Source of the DNA: a virus
Direction: 5' to 3' (one strand)
Virus record (IMG/VR): IMGVR_UViG_3300042465_005830
Location: 1 to 64,000 of that record
DNA length: 64,000 nt
A model generated the notes under the pieces. That model worked only from the letters and a program-made list of their open reading frames with translations, was not told the origin of the DNA and searched no databases. Made by a program: the position numbers and the translations under genes. How positions within the stretch are numbered: the first letter of the stretch is position 1; each line of letters opens with the position of its first letter. This document shows positions 51,293 to 58,362 of this stretch, in pieces.

Positions 51293-51364
51293 GCTGCGTT
51301 AGTGAAGGGGTAAACACGTATCACTTTCTATGATAAGGCACGGGTTCGAATCCCGTACGCAGTA
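51293..51364 (+). tRNA. tRNA-Glu(TTC)
   Basis: Acceptor GCTGCGT/ACGCAGT, anticodon loop CTTTCTA on TATCA/TGATA, T arm ACGGG-TTCGAAT-CCCGT. Confidence 0.92.
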
Positions 51365-51439
51365 CAGAGCTCTTTATTCGTATTAGGAGGAATAGCTTAA
51401 TCAGCTTCTAGATTTGACGACTCGGAAAGACGAGTAACT

Positions 51440-51511
51440 GGGGCTATAGTGAAATTGGCATCACGATAGATTTGCATTCTGTTATTCCGGGTTCGAATCC
51501 CGGTAGCTCCA
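51440..51511 (+). tRNA. tRNA-Ala(TGC)
   Basis: Acceptor GGGGCTA/TAGCTCC, anticodon loop TTTGCAT on ATAGA/TCTGT, T arm CCGGG-TTCGAAT-CCCGG. Confidence 0.93.
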
Positions 51512-51565
51512 CTATACAGCTGTATAACAGCTGGTGGTTGACAGCTCGGAACAGACGGGCATTTT

Positions 51566-51638
51566 GGTCTGGAGGTGTTATTGGTAACACGTCGCACTGT
51601 CACTGCGAAGATTGCGGGTTCGATCCCCGTGCAGACCG
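51566..51638 (+). tRNA. tRNA-Asp(GTC)
   Basis: Acceptor GGTCTGG/GCAGACC (last pair mismatched), anticodon loop CTGTCAC on TCGCA/TGCGA, T arm GCGGG-TTCGATC-CCCGT, discriminator G. Confidence 0.9.
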
Positions 51639-51647
51639 CTTATAAAT

Positions 51648-51717
51648 TGCGTTAAGGTGTAAAGGTTGCATCTAGGTCTCATAAGCCTGGGGGGTGGTTC
51701 GAGTCCACGCTACGCTA
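51648..51717 (+). tRNA. tRNA-Met(CAT), possible initiator
   Basis: Anticodon loop CTCATAA on TAGGT/GCCTG and T loop TTCGAGT. The acceptor TGCGTTA/CTACGCT leaves position 1-72 unpaired, a mark of initiator tRNAs, but other pairs are weak too. Confidence 0.75.
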
Positions 51718-51723
51718 CAAATT

Positions 51724-51797
51724 GTCCTTTTAGCTCAGCCGGTTAGAGCAGCTCGCTCATAACGAGAAGGTCACAGGTTCGAATCCTGTATAGGACA
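51724..51797 (+). tRNA. tRNA-Met(CAT) or Ile(CAT)
   Basis: Acceptor GTCCTTT/ATAGGAC, D arm GCTC/GAGC, anticodon loop CTCATAA on CTCG/CGAG, T arm ACAGG-TTCGAAT-CCTGT. Third CAT tRNA of the array. Confidence 0.9.
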
Positions 51798-51864
51798 CTA
51801 AAGTTTATCCAATATGAGAGCAATTCCCTCATCTCCAATGTAGTACTTGACTAGTTCAAGTATT

Positions 51865-52098
51865 ATGACTCAGAAATTGAGAATTTGGAGAGTAGTTCCA
51901 ACCAGCATGACTGGTGTTCAGGCTCCCACGTTTTTTGTTGAAACAACAGAGAACGGACGAGAAGAAGCAGAAAAATCTGCAAACCTACAAGCAAGACAGA
52001 AATCTCGCTTGGGTAAGTTTAACAATTGGTATTTTGATTTAACAAGAATGAATGTCAGAGTAGACAGACATGGGAGGTATATCAAACATCACCAATAA
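51865..52098 (+). CDS. Small basic protein of unknown function (77 aa)
   Basis: The ATG at 51865 is preferred to a TTG at 51847 in the same frame. The protein is basic (WYFDLTRMNVRVDRHGRYIK at the end) and may bind nucleic acid. It comes 67 bases after the last tRNA, behind a hairpin ACTTGA/TCAAGT (51844-51860), and is followed by a terminator-like hairpin. Confidence 0.55.
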   Translation: MTQKLRIWRVVPTSMTGVQAPTFFVETTENGREEAEKSANLQARQKSRLGKFNNWYFDLTRMNVRVDRHGRYIKHHQ

Positions 52099-52110
52099 GA
52101 AATATTCGGA

Positions 52111-52139
52111 GAAAGGTTTGGAAACCTGAACCTTTCTTC
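52111..52139 (+). terminator. Terminator-like hairpin ending the tRNA unit
   Basis: Stem GAAAGGTT 52111-52118 with AACCTTTC 52129-52136; the T tract is short. It overlaps the next promoter. Confidence 0.55.
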
Positions 52140-52148
52140 TTATATTAG
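52118..52148 (+). promoter_or_regulatory. Promoter, TTG-N20-TATATTAG
   Basis: TTG 52118-52120 begins at the end of the terminator's left arm; 20-base spacer; TATATTAG 52141-52148; 30 bases before the gene at 52178. Confidence 0.65.
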
Positions 52149-52177
52149 AGTATAAATCAAAATTAAAAAGTTATCAT

Positions 52178-53089
52178 ATGAAAAATTCGTTATCTACAAA
52201 AGGGTTATCAATGTCTCAAGCACAATCAATCTCAAACTTGTGCAATCAAAGAGCAAAAGAAATTTCTAATAAATTAGCAGATGTTAATAATGTTTCTAAA
52301 ACATTAGTAATTGGCTCAGAGACCTATACTGAGACTCAGGGTAATCCAATGCCTGCAAATACAGTAGAACTGTTAACAGAAAAAGCAAGACTATCTGCTA
52401 CACAAGCCTTCTTGATGGAGAACATCAAAGCAAAAGACGAATTAATCAAAGAGATCCAATTTGAGGACTTTGACTATACTATCCTAGCTCCAGAAAGACC
52501 TAAAACTGCAACTAAAGAATTACCTTCCTTAATAGATGAGGAATGGGGATGGTCTCAATTGACTACAGCAGAGTATAACGAATACTTAGAAGCAGAAGCT
52601 TACGCTTCACATATTGGACAATTTATCCACAAAGGAGGTAAATTAGATAAATTAAGAAGTGAATTACCTACCATTAAGACTTTAGAGTTTATGGAAATCG
52701 AAGTAGGAAAGAAAACTCCTATGAAAGTTTCTATTCACCACACCTCAGAAGGGTTACTTGCAATTCACGAAGAGTTAGCTAGTCTTCATAGAAACTATGA
52801 GCAAAAAGTTAACTACTTTAAATCTAAAGTAAAGAACTCAGTAACAACTGAAAATGCTCGTATTGCTAATGAAAGAGCAGAAATTCAAGCTGAATTGAAT
52901 GAGATAAACGGCAAACAGGATGCTGACTACAATGCAGGGTTGGAGAAATGGAGAGCTGATTTTAGAAAAGCTTCTAATGAATTTGAAGCAAAACGTCAAG
53001 AAAGAATCAAAGAAGCTGCTAATATGAAGATTGATATTGATTCTAGATTTCAGCCAGTGGTTGATATGTTCTTAAAACAGTTACAATAA
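52178..53089 (+). CDS. Coiled-coil protein of unknown function (303 aa)
   Basis: Soluble, mostly helical, with a strong coiled coil at about residues 205-290 (NARIANERAEIQAELNEING, KASNEFEAKRQERIKEA). The N-terminal third is also helical. No signal peptide. It stands alone between a promoter and a structured RNA. I do not recognise the family. Confidence 0.7.
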   Translation: MKNSLSTKGLSMSQAQSISNLCNQRAKEISNKLADVNNVSKTLVIGSETYTETQGNPMPANTVELLTEKARLSATQAFLMENIKAKDELIKEIQFEDFDYTILAPERPKTATKELPSLIDEEWGWSQLTTAEYNEYLEAEAYASHIGQFIHKGGKLDKLRSELPTIKTLEFMEIEVGKKTPMKVSIHHTSEGLLAIHEELASLHRNYEQKVNYFKSKVKNSVTTENARIANERAEIQAELNEINGKQDADYNAGLEKWRADFRKASNEFEAKRQERIKEAANMKIDIDSRFQPVVDMFLKQLQ

Positions 53090-53400
53090 TTTGGTGCTAA
53101 GGAGGTAAGCACAAGCCGATCCTCCAAAGCTTTATGCTGGGATAGTGGAGTTTTAAATATAAAACTATATGATAGCAAATCAACTACATTTAATGGCCAG
53201 GTGCCCTTTAACACTCGCTTCCTTACAAACTTTACAAAACTGAGATAGAACTCAACCGTTAGACAGGTCTGCTCGAAAGAGGTAATTGGCTAACAACTTT
53301 GAGACTTAGTTCTTGTCCTTGCCTTTGTGGTAAGGAAGGTCTTTGACCTTGATTTTGCATTCGACATCGTCTATATGCTTTACATCCCAGCAACAATTTT
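53090..53400 (+). ncRNA. Candidate large structured RNA, about 260-310 bases
   Basis: This 380-base stretch has no ORF. GCTGGGAT 53136-53143 pairs perfectly with ATCCCAGC 53384-53391, closing a 250-base domain. Inside are AGTTTTA/TAAAACT (a 7-bp hairpin near 53149-53167), AGAACT with AGTTCT, and GTTAG with CTAAC. Upstream, GTGCT/AGCAC and GGAGG/CCTCC are alternative hairpins that share bases. A T7 run follows the closing stem. It lies between two protein genes after the tRNA array. Confidence 0.65.
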
Positions 53401-53418
53401 TTTAAAAATAATTAACAA

Positions 53419-53442
53419 AAAGCTTGCTTCGGCAGGCTTTTA
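53419..53442 (+). terminator. Terminator fused to a promoter
   Basis: Nine-base-pair stem AAAGCTTGC 53419-53427 with GCAGGCTTT 53432-53440, loop TTCG, short T tract. Its TTG serves the next promoter. Confidence 0.8.
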
Positions 53443-53454
53443 TTCGTATATTTA
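53424..53454 (+). promoter_or_regulatory. Promoter of RNA-repair operon, TTG-N20-TATATTTA
   Basis: TTG 53424-53426 inside the terminator stem, 20-base spacer, TATATTTA 53447-53454, then GGTATAATTAATAAG; 18 bases before the ATG at 53472. Confidence 0.75.
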
Positions 53455-53471
53455 GGTATAATTAATAAGAC

Positions 53472-54122
53472 ATGAAACTAGTATTAGAAAAAGGACAACA
53501 ATTGTTCTTTACATCAGACACACATTACTCACATTCAAACATTTGCAGTGCTACTACAAACTGGACTGAGTCTTCAAACTTGACAAGAGAATTCGATTCA
53601 CTTGCCTCTATGAATAAGACTTTGGTGGATAACATCAACAACATGGTTGGTGAAGATGATATTCTAATTCACTTAGGGGATTTTAGCTTTGGAGGATTTG
53701 ATAAGATTGAAGAATTCAGAAGTCAAATCAACTGTAAAAACATTCACTTGGTACTTGGAAACCATGATCACCACATTGAAAGAAACAAGGAAGGTATTCA
53801 AAGACTATTTTCTTCAGTACAGCAATACTTGAGATTAGAAGTAAGAAGACCAATCAACAAAGCAACAACTGAAAAGTTTACTTTTGTTTGTATGCACTAT
53901 CCAATTGCGTCATGGCATGATATGAACATCGGAGTAATTCACTTACATGGACACGTTCATTTACCGGCAGATATAAGAGTAGCAGAGGGTAAAGCAATGG
54001 ATGTTGGAGTAGATGGAAACGGTTTAGAGCCAATTTCATTAGACGAAGTATTATCGTTGATGGAAAAACAGCCAATAAGAAAGTTAGAGTTGCCAAAGGA
54101 TCATCATGAGAAAAGAATCTAA
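53472..54122 (+). CDS. Calcineurin-like metallophosphoesterase (216 aa)
   Basis: All metal-site motifs are in order: FTSDTHYSH (D16, H18), ILIHLGDFSFGG, LVLGNHDHH, VCMHYPIASW and HLHGHVHLP. Such enzymes act on phosphoesters with two metal ions. As first gene of a set with a polynucleotide kinase and an RNA ligase it may remove 3' phosphates or 2',3'-cyclic phosphates from cut RNA, like the central domain of bacterial Pnkp. That job is inferred from context. A second, different phosphoesterase is at 59854. Confidence 0.88.
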   Translation: MKLVLEKGQQLFFTSDTHYSHSNICSATTNWTESSNLTREFDSLASMNKTLVDNINNMVGEDDILIHLGDFSFGGFDKIEEFRSQINCKNIHLVLGNHDHHIERNKEGIQRLFSSVQQYLRLEVRRPINKATTEKFTFVCMHYPIASWHDMNIGVIHLHGHVHLPADIRVAEGKAMDVGVDGNGLEPISLDEVLSLMEKQPIRKLELPKDHHEKRI

Positions 54123-54375
54123 TATAAAATATGGAATAATTTTTACAAGTGCTTTAATTATAGAGATTTGTTCAACATTCTATATTCGCTTTACAGCAGA
54201 AGCTAATACAATAGGAATGGTATTTTTTGCTTTTATTGGTCCATTTCTAGCTTTACCGTTTGCAGGTTATATGGTAGAATCTAAATTCTGGAATGAACGT
54301 ATAAAAATGGCCTTTGCTTTAGCTTTAGGTTACGCCATAGGAGCATTAGTAGTAAATAATATTATAAAAATATAA
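54106..54375 (+). CDS. Three-span membrane protein (89 aa)
   Basis: Three hydrophobic helices are seen (about 10-27, 35-54, 66-88), with MRKESNIKYG in front. It overlaps the phosphoesterase gene by 17 bases. Function unknown; it may simply ride in the operon. Confidence 0.65.
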   Translation: MRKESNIKYGIIFTSALIIEICSTFYIRFTAEANTIGMVFFAFIGPFLALPFAGYMVESKFWNERIKMAFALALGYAIGALVVNNIIKI

Positions 54376-54378
54376 AAT

Positions 54379-54519
54379 ATGAAAACAACACTACTAATAG
54401 CCTCAGCAATAAGTACAGGTTTGGCTGTAGGAGCAACATGGACAGGAGAAATTGATAGAGCTACATTCTACTTAGTATGGGCATTTTATTTAAAGTATTT
54501 ATCTGATAAAAGAGAATAG
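54379..54519 (+). CDS. Small membrane protein (46 aa)
   Basis: Two short hydrophobic stretches (LLIASAISTGLAVGATW and ATFYLVWAFYLKYL) and a charged end. It lies 3 bases after one gene and 1 base before the kinase, so it fits the operon. Confidence 0.5.
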   Translation: MKTTLLIASAISTGLAVGATWTGEIDRATFYLVWAFYLKYLSDKRE

Positions 54520-54520
54520 T

Positions 54521-54922
54521 ATGAAAGAGTTATTTTTATTAAGAGGATTACCTGGAGCAGGTAAATCAACATTTGCAAATTGTATAGGGGGTTCTTGGTA
54601 TGAAGCAGATCATTTCTTTCTTAATGAGAAAGGAGAATATGAATTCAATGCTTCAAATTTAAAAGCAGCTCATGAATGGTGTAGACAAGTAGTTGAAGAG
54701 TCAATGTCAAATTGGAACGGAATAAATCCTGATGAAAAAATTATAGTATCAAATACATTCACTCAGGAATGGGAAATGCAACCATACTATGATCTAGCAG
54801 AAAAATACGGATACAGAGTTTATTCTTTAATTGTAGAAAATAGACATGGAGGAGTAAATGAGCATGGAGTCCCAGAAGAAAAATTAGTACAAATGAAAAA
54901 TAGATTCGAGGTACAGTTATGA
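54521..54922 (+). CDS. P-loop polynucleotide kinase-like protein (133 aa)
   Basis: The Walker A LRGLPGAGKST (K15, S16) opens the protein, EADHFF gives the acceptor-site acidic residue, and KIIVSNTF plus EKYGYRVYSLIVEN follow, as in the kinase part of T4 Pnkp and related AAA_33 proteins. It should phosphorylate 5'-OH ends of RNA. It lacks the phosphatase half of T4 Pnkp, which here may be the gene at 53472. Its stop overlaps the next small ORF (ATGA). Confidence 0.82.
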   Translation: MKELFLLRGLPGAGKSTFANCIGGSWYEADHFFLNEKGEYEFNASNLKAAHEWCRQVVEESMSNWNGINPDEKIIVSNTFTQEWEMQPYYDLAEKYGYRVYSLIVENRHGGVNEHGVPEEKLVQMKNRFEVQL

Positions 54923-55047
54923 AAAAAGAATGCAAACATGACTTCAGAGAATTTTGGAAAATAAATTATCGAGGGACAAGGTTAGTATTGAAAGAAGTTA
55001 AATGTATTATGTGTAACAAAATTAAAGAAAATGGAAAATCAAAATAG
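54919..55047 (+). CDS. Small zinc-ribbon-like protein (42 aa)
   Basis: A basic mini-protein with Cys5 and a CxxC at CIMCNK, and a His near the first Cys (CKHDFREFW). It overlaps the kinase by 4 bases and the ligase gene by 17, so it is likely co-translated. It may help bind RNA; this is inference. Confidence 0.5.
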   Translation: MKKECKHDFREFWKINYRGTRLVLKEVKCIMCNKIKENGKSK

Positions 55048-56161
55048 TGTTTGCTTTGTAGCAACAATCAACGAAATTAAAGCAATCCCAAATGCTGACA
55101 ACATTGAACAAGTAATTGTTGGAGGATGGAATGCTATCACTAAAAAAGGTGAATTTAAAGAAGGTGACTTAACAGTTATTGCAACTACAGATGCAGTAAT
55201 TCCAGAAGCATTTTCTGAAAAAATGGGAGTTACTTCTTACCTAAGAAAAGGAGGTAGAGTAAGAACTGTAAAATTAAGAGGAGTTTATTCTGAATGTCTA
55301 ATCATCCCAACTAAATACATTCCAGGATATGGAGACAGATACCAAGATGGAGATGACATGATGGAAAAATTTGGTATTGTAAAATATGAACCACCAGTTA
55401 AACAAATTCAATTGGCTTCAGGTAGAAAGATTAAGTGGAGAGACAATCAAAACTTCCACATCTACTACAAATTCCCGAATCTTAAAAACGTAGCAGGAAT
55501 GTTCACTGAAGAAGATATGGTTCAAATCACTAGAAAGATTCATGGTACAAATGCTAGATACGGTATTGTAAAGAAAGGTAAGTTATCATTCTGGGATAAA
55601 GTAAAAAAATTCTTTAGACTTGCTGATGAGTGGATTGATTATGAATACATTTATGGATCACATAACTGTGAAAAAGGAAGTGACTCACAAGGATTTTACT
55701 CAACTGATGTTTGGAGAACAATAGCTGAAAAATATAGTATTAAAGAAAAACTTTGGGACCTATGTGATATTCTTGGAACTTATCATGTAGGTGATGGAAT
55801 TATTCTTTACGGAGAAATTTATGGAGCCGGTATTCAAAAGAACTATGAATATGGTTTGAAAGATATTGAGTTCGTAGGATTTGATTTAAAAATGGATAAC
55901 GAATATCTCTCAACAGATTCAGCTCAATATGAAATAATCAATATGTTACACTTACCTCACGTAGAAGTACTTTACACCGGAACTTGGAATCAAGAAGTTC
56001 AAGACATGTTTGTATTTAATAACTTCATTGAAGGAACAAAAGTACCACATGAAGGAATTGTAATCAAACATACCTCAGGTGATAGAAAGAAAGTAGCAAA
56101 GGTAATCAATCCAGACTATTTGATCTACGGAGAGAAGCATGATGTAGGAGATTCACATTAA
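55031..56161 (+). CDS. ATP-dependent RNA ligase, DraRnl/Rnl5-like (376 aa)
   Basis: The N-terminal OB-like domain (VGGWNAITKKGEFKEGDLTV) comes before the nucleotidyl-transferase core, as in Deinococcus-type RNA ligase. Motifs: I KIHGTNARYG with nucleotidyl Lys169; III GEIYGAGIQKNYEYG; IV EGIVIKH; V KVINPDYL. It joins 3'-OH and 5'-phosphate ends. With the kinase and phosphoesterase upstream it makes a full RNA-repair set, next to a 25-member tRNA array that would be its natural substrate. Confidence 0.88.
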   Translation: MENQNSVCFVATINEIKAIPNADNIEQVIVGGWNAITKKGEFKEGDLTVIATTDAVIPEAFSEKMGVTSYLRKGGRVRTVKLRGVYSECLIIPTKYIPGYGDRYQDGDDMMEKFGIVKYEPPVKQIQLASGRKIKWRDNQNFHIYYKFPNLKNVAGMFTEEDMVQITRKIHGTNARYGIVKKGKLSFWDKVKKFFRLADEWIDYEYIYGSHNCEKGSDSQGFYSTDVWRTIAEKYSIKEKLWDLCDILGTYHVGDGIILYGEIYGAGIQKNYEYGLKDIEFVGFDLKMDNEYLSTDSAQYEIINMLHLPHVEVLYTGTWNQEVQDMFVFNNFIEGTKVPHEGIVIKHTSGDRKKVAKVINPDYLIYGEKHDVGDSH

Positions 56162-56171
56162 AATAATTACT

Positions 56172-56198
56172 AAAAGAGTTGCTAGTTCAACTCTTTTT
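56172..56198 (+). terminator. Terminator fused to a promoter
   Basis: Stem AAAAGAGTTG 56172-56181 with CAACTCTTTT 56188-56197, 6-base loop. The TTG at its tip starts the next promoter. Confidence 0.85.
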
Positions 56199-56209
56199 TC
56201 ATATATTTA
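56179..56209 (+). promoter_or_regulatory. Promoter, TTG-N20-TATATTTA
   Basis: TTG 56179-56181, 20-base spacer, TATATTTA 56202-56209, then GGTATAATAATT and leader AAAAAGGTT before ATG 56236. Confidence 0.75.
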
Positions 56210-56235
56210 GGTATAATAATTAAAACAAAAAGGTT

Positions 56236-56796
56236 ATGTACTACAAATTTAATGAAGAAACATTGTTACCGGAAAAAGTTAATGTAAGTAACAAAACATT
56301 AACAGGTTTAGGAGCAGCAGTAGGATTAATACTATTATTTGGATTCACATCTAATCCAGCAAATGAGGTACAAAATTTATCTCAAGAAGACAAATTAATA
56401 GTAATTAGAGAATATAATGAGTTCTCAGAAGAAAAACTAATTGAAAAGATTACAGAGTTAAATTTTAGATACCCTCACATCATTCTAGCACAAGCTAAAT
56501 TAGAATCAGGGCATTTTAAATCAACTATCTTTCTAGAGAACAATAACATGTTCGGTATGAAAGAAGCTAAGTTAAGAGCTAATTTAGCAAAAGGTACAAA
56601 CAGAAATCATGCGTATTACGATTCGTGGCAAGAATCAGTTATCGATTATGCTTTGTATTATTCATCTTACTTAAGAAGTATTAAAACTGAAGGAGAGTAT
56701 TTTGAATACTTAAGACAGAACTATGCTGAGGATCCAACATACGTTCAAAGATTGAAACAGATTATTAAGAAACAAGATTTAAAAAGTAAATTTTAA
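56236..56796 (+). CDS. Membrane-anchored glucosaminidase, probable endolysin (186 aa)
   Basis: A membrane helix at about residues 23-42 (TGLGAAVGLILLFGFTS) leads to a glucosaminidase domain: ITELNFRYPHIILAQAKLES with the expected catalytic Glu, then GHFKSTIFLENNNMFGMKEA and AYYDSWQESVIDYALYY. Such enzymes cut the glycan strand of peptidoglycan. An endolysin exported by a signal-anchor helix is likely; no separate holin is proven. Confidence 0.82.
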   Translation: MYYKFNEETLLPEKVNVSNKTLTGLGAAVGLILLFGFTSNPANEVQNLSQEDKLIVIREYNEFSEEKLIEKITELNFRYPHIILAQAKLESGHFKSTIFLENNNMFGMKEAKLRANLAKGTNRNHAYYDSWQESVIDYALYYSSYLRSIKTEGEYFEYLRQNYAEDPTYVQRLKQIIKKQDLKSKF

Positions 56797-56797
56797 T

Positions 56798-57031
56798 ATG
56801 ACACTAAAAGAAAAGTTTTTACCTAGAATGTACTGCTTTATGGGTAGCGGGATGTTATCCAACACATACGATAAAGATGTAGCAGAAGATAATGCTATGG
56901 AATGCGAAAAAATAGCAGAAGAATTTGCTGCTGAGTTTGCAATATGGTTAGTAGAAAGAGTGGCAGGAGAGAAAGGACTGGTATTGCAGGATGGTGTATT
57001 AGAACGATTCAAAAAAGAAAAAGGATTATGA
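56798..57031 (+). CDS. Protein of unknown function (77 aa)
   Basis: A helical acidic protein (YDKDVAEDNAMECEKIAEEF, then WLVERVAGEKGLVLQDGVLE). It is 1 base after the glucosaminidase gene and its stop overlaps the next start (ATGA). No family recognised. Confidence 0.65.
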   Translation: MTLKEKFLPRMYCFMGSGMLSNTYDKDVAEDNAMECEKIAEEFAAEFAIWLVERVAGEKGLVLQDGVLERFKKEKGL

Positions 57032-57390
57032 TAGGAGGAGCACAGCCAAAAATATTACTAACTCAAAATGAGCAAGGTACATTTGATCTAGATGAAGCAT
57101 TTAAGTCCATCTTCGGAAAAGAACTAGAACCAAAATACAAATTAGTTCGAGAAAGAGATCAACTAACTAAAACATCAGTAGGAATAAAATGGTTAGAGTT
57201 TGATGAAGAAGGAAGATACAAAGCAGACTTTAAAGACATTGCTGTTGGAAGAAGTTTATTAATGTCTCCATTCGGACCTTCATTCACTTGGCAAACAACA
57301 CCAGTAACAGAAATTGTAGAACAAAGAGAAGATTATATTAAATTTAATACAGAAAATTCTGTATACGAATTGTTTGTTTTATCAAAATAA
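57028..57390 (+). CDS. Protein of unknown function (120 aa)
   Basis: The ATG at 57028, in the ATGA overlap with the gene before, is preferred to an ATG at 56944 that would overlap by 88 bases. The C-terminal part is beta-rich and resembles a small phage protein seen in many genomes (GRSLLMSPFGPSFTWQTTPV...). Function unknown. Confidence 0.65.
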   Translation: MIGGAQPKILLTQNEQGTFDLDEAFKSIFGKELEPKYKLVRERDQLTKTSVGIKWLEFDEEGRYKADFKDIAVGRSLLMSPFGPSFTWQTTPVTEIVEQREDYIKFNTENSVYELFVLSK

Positions 57391-57404
57391 ATTTCGTATA
57401 TTTA
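57374..57404 (+). promoter_or_regulatory. Promoter, TTG-N20-TATATTTA
   Basis: TTG 57374-57376, 20-base spacer, TATATTTA 57397-57404; leader AAAGGTT before ATG 57428. Confidence 0.7.
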
Positions 57405-57427
57405 GATATTAATTTAAAGTAAAGGTT

Positions 57428-58357
57428 ATGAAAAACATACACGTATTACCAACGGAAAATTCAAGTAGATTATCTTACAACAAAGATGGTGTATTAGAAT
57501 TACACAGACTTCAATGGAGAAAGAATACTCAAAATATCTATATCACTTCTGATGAAGAAATTAAAGAAAGAGAATGGTGTACTGATGGAATTTACCTTAT
57601 ACAAGCAACTCCAAAATTAGTAGATGCTCAAGGATTGTTTGATAGAAGAGATTGGAGAAAAATCATTCTAACAACAGACCAAGAGTTAATCAAAGATGGT
57701 GTACAAGCTATTGATGATAAATTCCTAGAATGGTTTGTTAAGAATCAGAGTTGTGAGTTTGTTGAGATTAAACAAGAATTAGGTGTTTGTCTTAATTGTG
57801 AATGGAATTATGATAGTTGTCCAAATGCTAAAGAATGTTTAAAGGGTAAATACAAAATCATCATTCCTAAAGAAGAACCTAAACTGCAATGTAAAGACTG
57901 TAATGACAATTTAACAGATTGTACTTGTATTGAAAATACTGTTGATATGAATAAAATAAAAATATACCTAGACGACGTAAGAACACCAGTTGATCCAACT
58001 TGGAAAGTAGTTAGAAACTATGAACAATTTGTAGATCAAATTACTTATTACGGGTTAGAAAACATTGATATAATTTCATTAGATCATGATTTAGGACCTT
58101 CAGCAATGGCTGAATGGCACTCAAACGTGTATCACAACTACGAATTAAATTATGATAACATTGAAGAGAAAACTGGAATGGATTGCACTAAATGGTTGGT
58201 CAATCAGTGGCTTGATGGATCTCCTGTTGTTGATGTTGTAATACATTCTGCAAATGCAGTTGGTAGTGCAAATATGATGGGTTACATAAACAACTACAGA
58301 CACATCCATAGATTACCTCAGAATTGTGTAAGAGTACAAATTGAACATACAGTATAA
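57428..58357 (+). CDS. Fusion with cyclic-phosphate processing receiver-like domain (309 aa)
   Basis: Residues 1 to about 110 form an N-terminal domain (DGIYLIQATPKLVDAQGLFD). A Cys-rich linker follows (CLNCEWNYDSCPNAKEC, CKDCNDNLTDCTC), with pairs able to bind metal. From about residue 177 comes a receiver-like domain: KIYLDDVRTPVDPTW, then DIISLDHDLG and VVIHSANAVG. This matches the cREC family, which has been predicted to act on cyclic phosphate ends. Given the nearby RNA ligase and kinase, a part in RNA repair is attractive but unproven. Confidence 0.68.
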   Translation: MKNIHVLPTENSSRLSYNKDGVLELHRLQWRKNTQNIYITSDEEIKEREWCTDGIYLIQATPKLVDAQGLFDRRDWRKIILTTDQELIKDGVQAIDDKFLEWFVKNQSCEFVEIKQELGVCLNCEWNYDSCPNAKECLKGKYKIIIPKEEPKLQCKDCNDNLTDCTCIENTVDMNKIKIYLDDVRTPVDPTWKVVRNYEQFVDQITYYGLENIDIISLDHDLGPSAMAEWHSNVYHNYELNYDNIEEKTGMDCTKWLVNQWLDGSPVVDVVIHSANAVGSANMMGYINNYRHIHRLPQNCVRVQIEHTV

Positions 58358-58362
58358 AAATT

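Noticed and set aside
53090-53400. RNase P RNA or tmRNA
   Set aside because: The conserved RNase P core strings and a tRNA-like end with tag ORF are not visible.
56944-57027. Upstream ATG extending the 120-residue gene
   Set aside because: It would overlap the gene before by 88 bases with Arg-rich unlikely sequence; the ATGA start at 57028 is the usual coupling.
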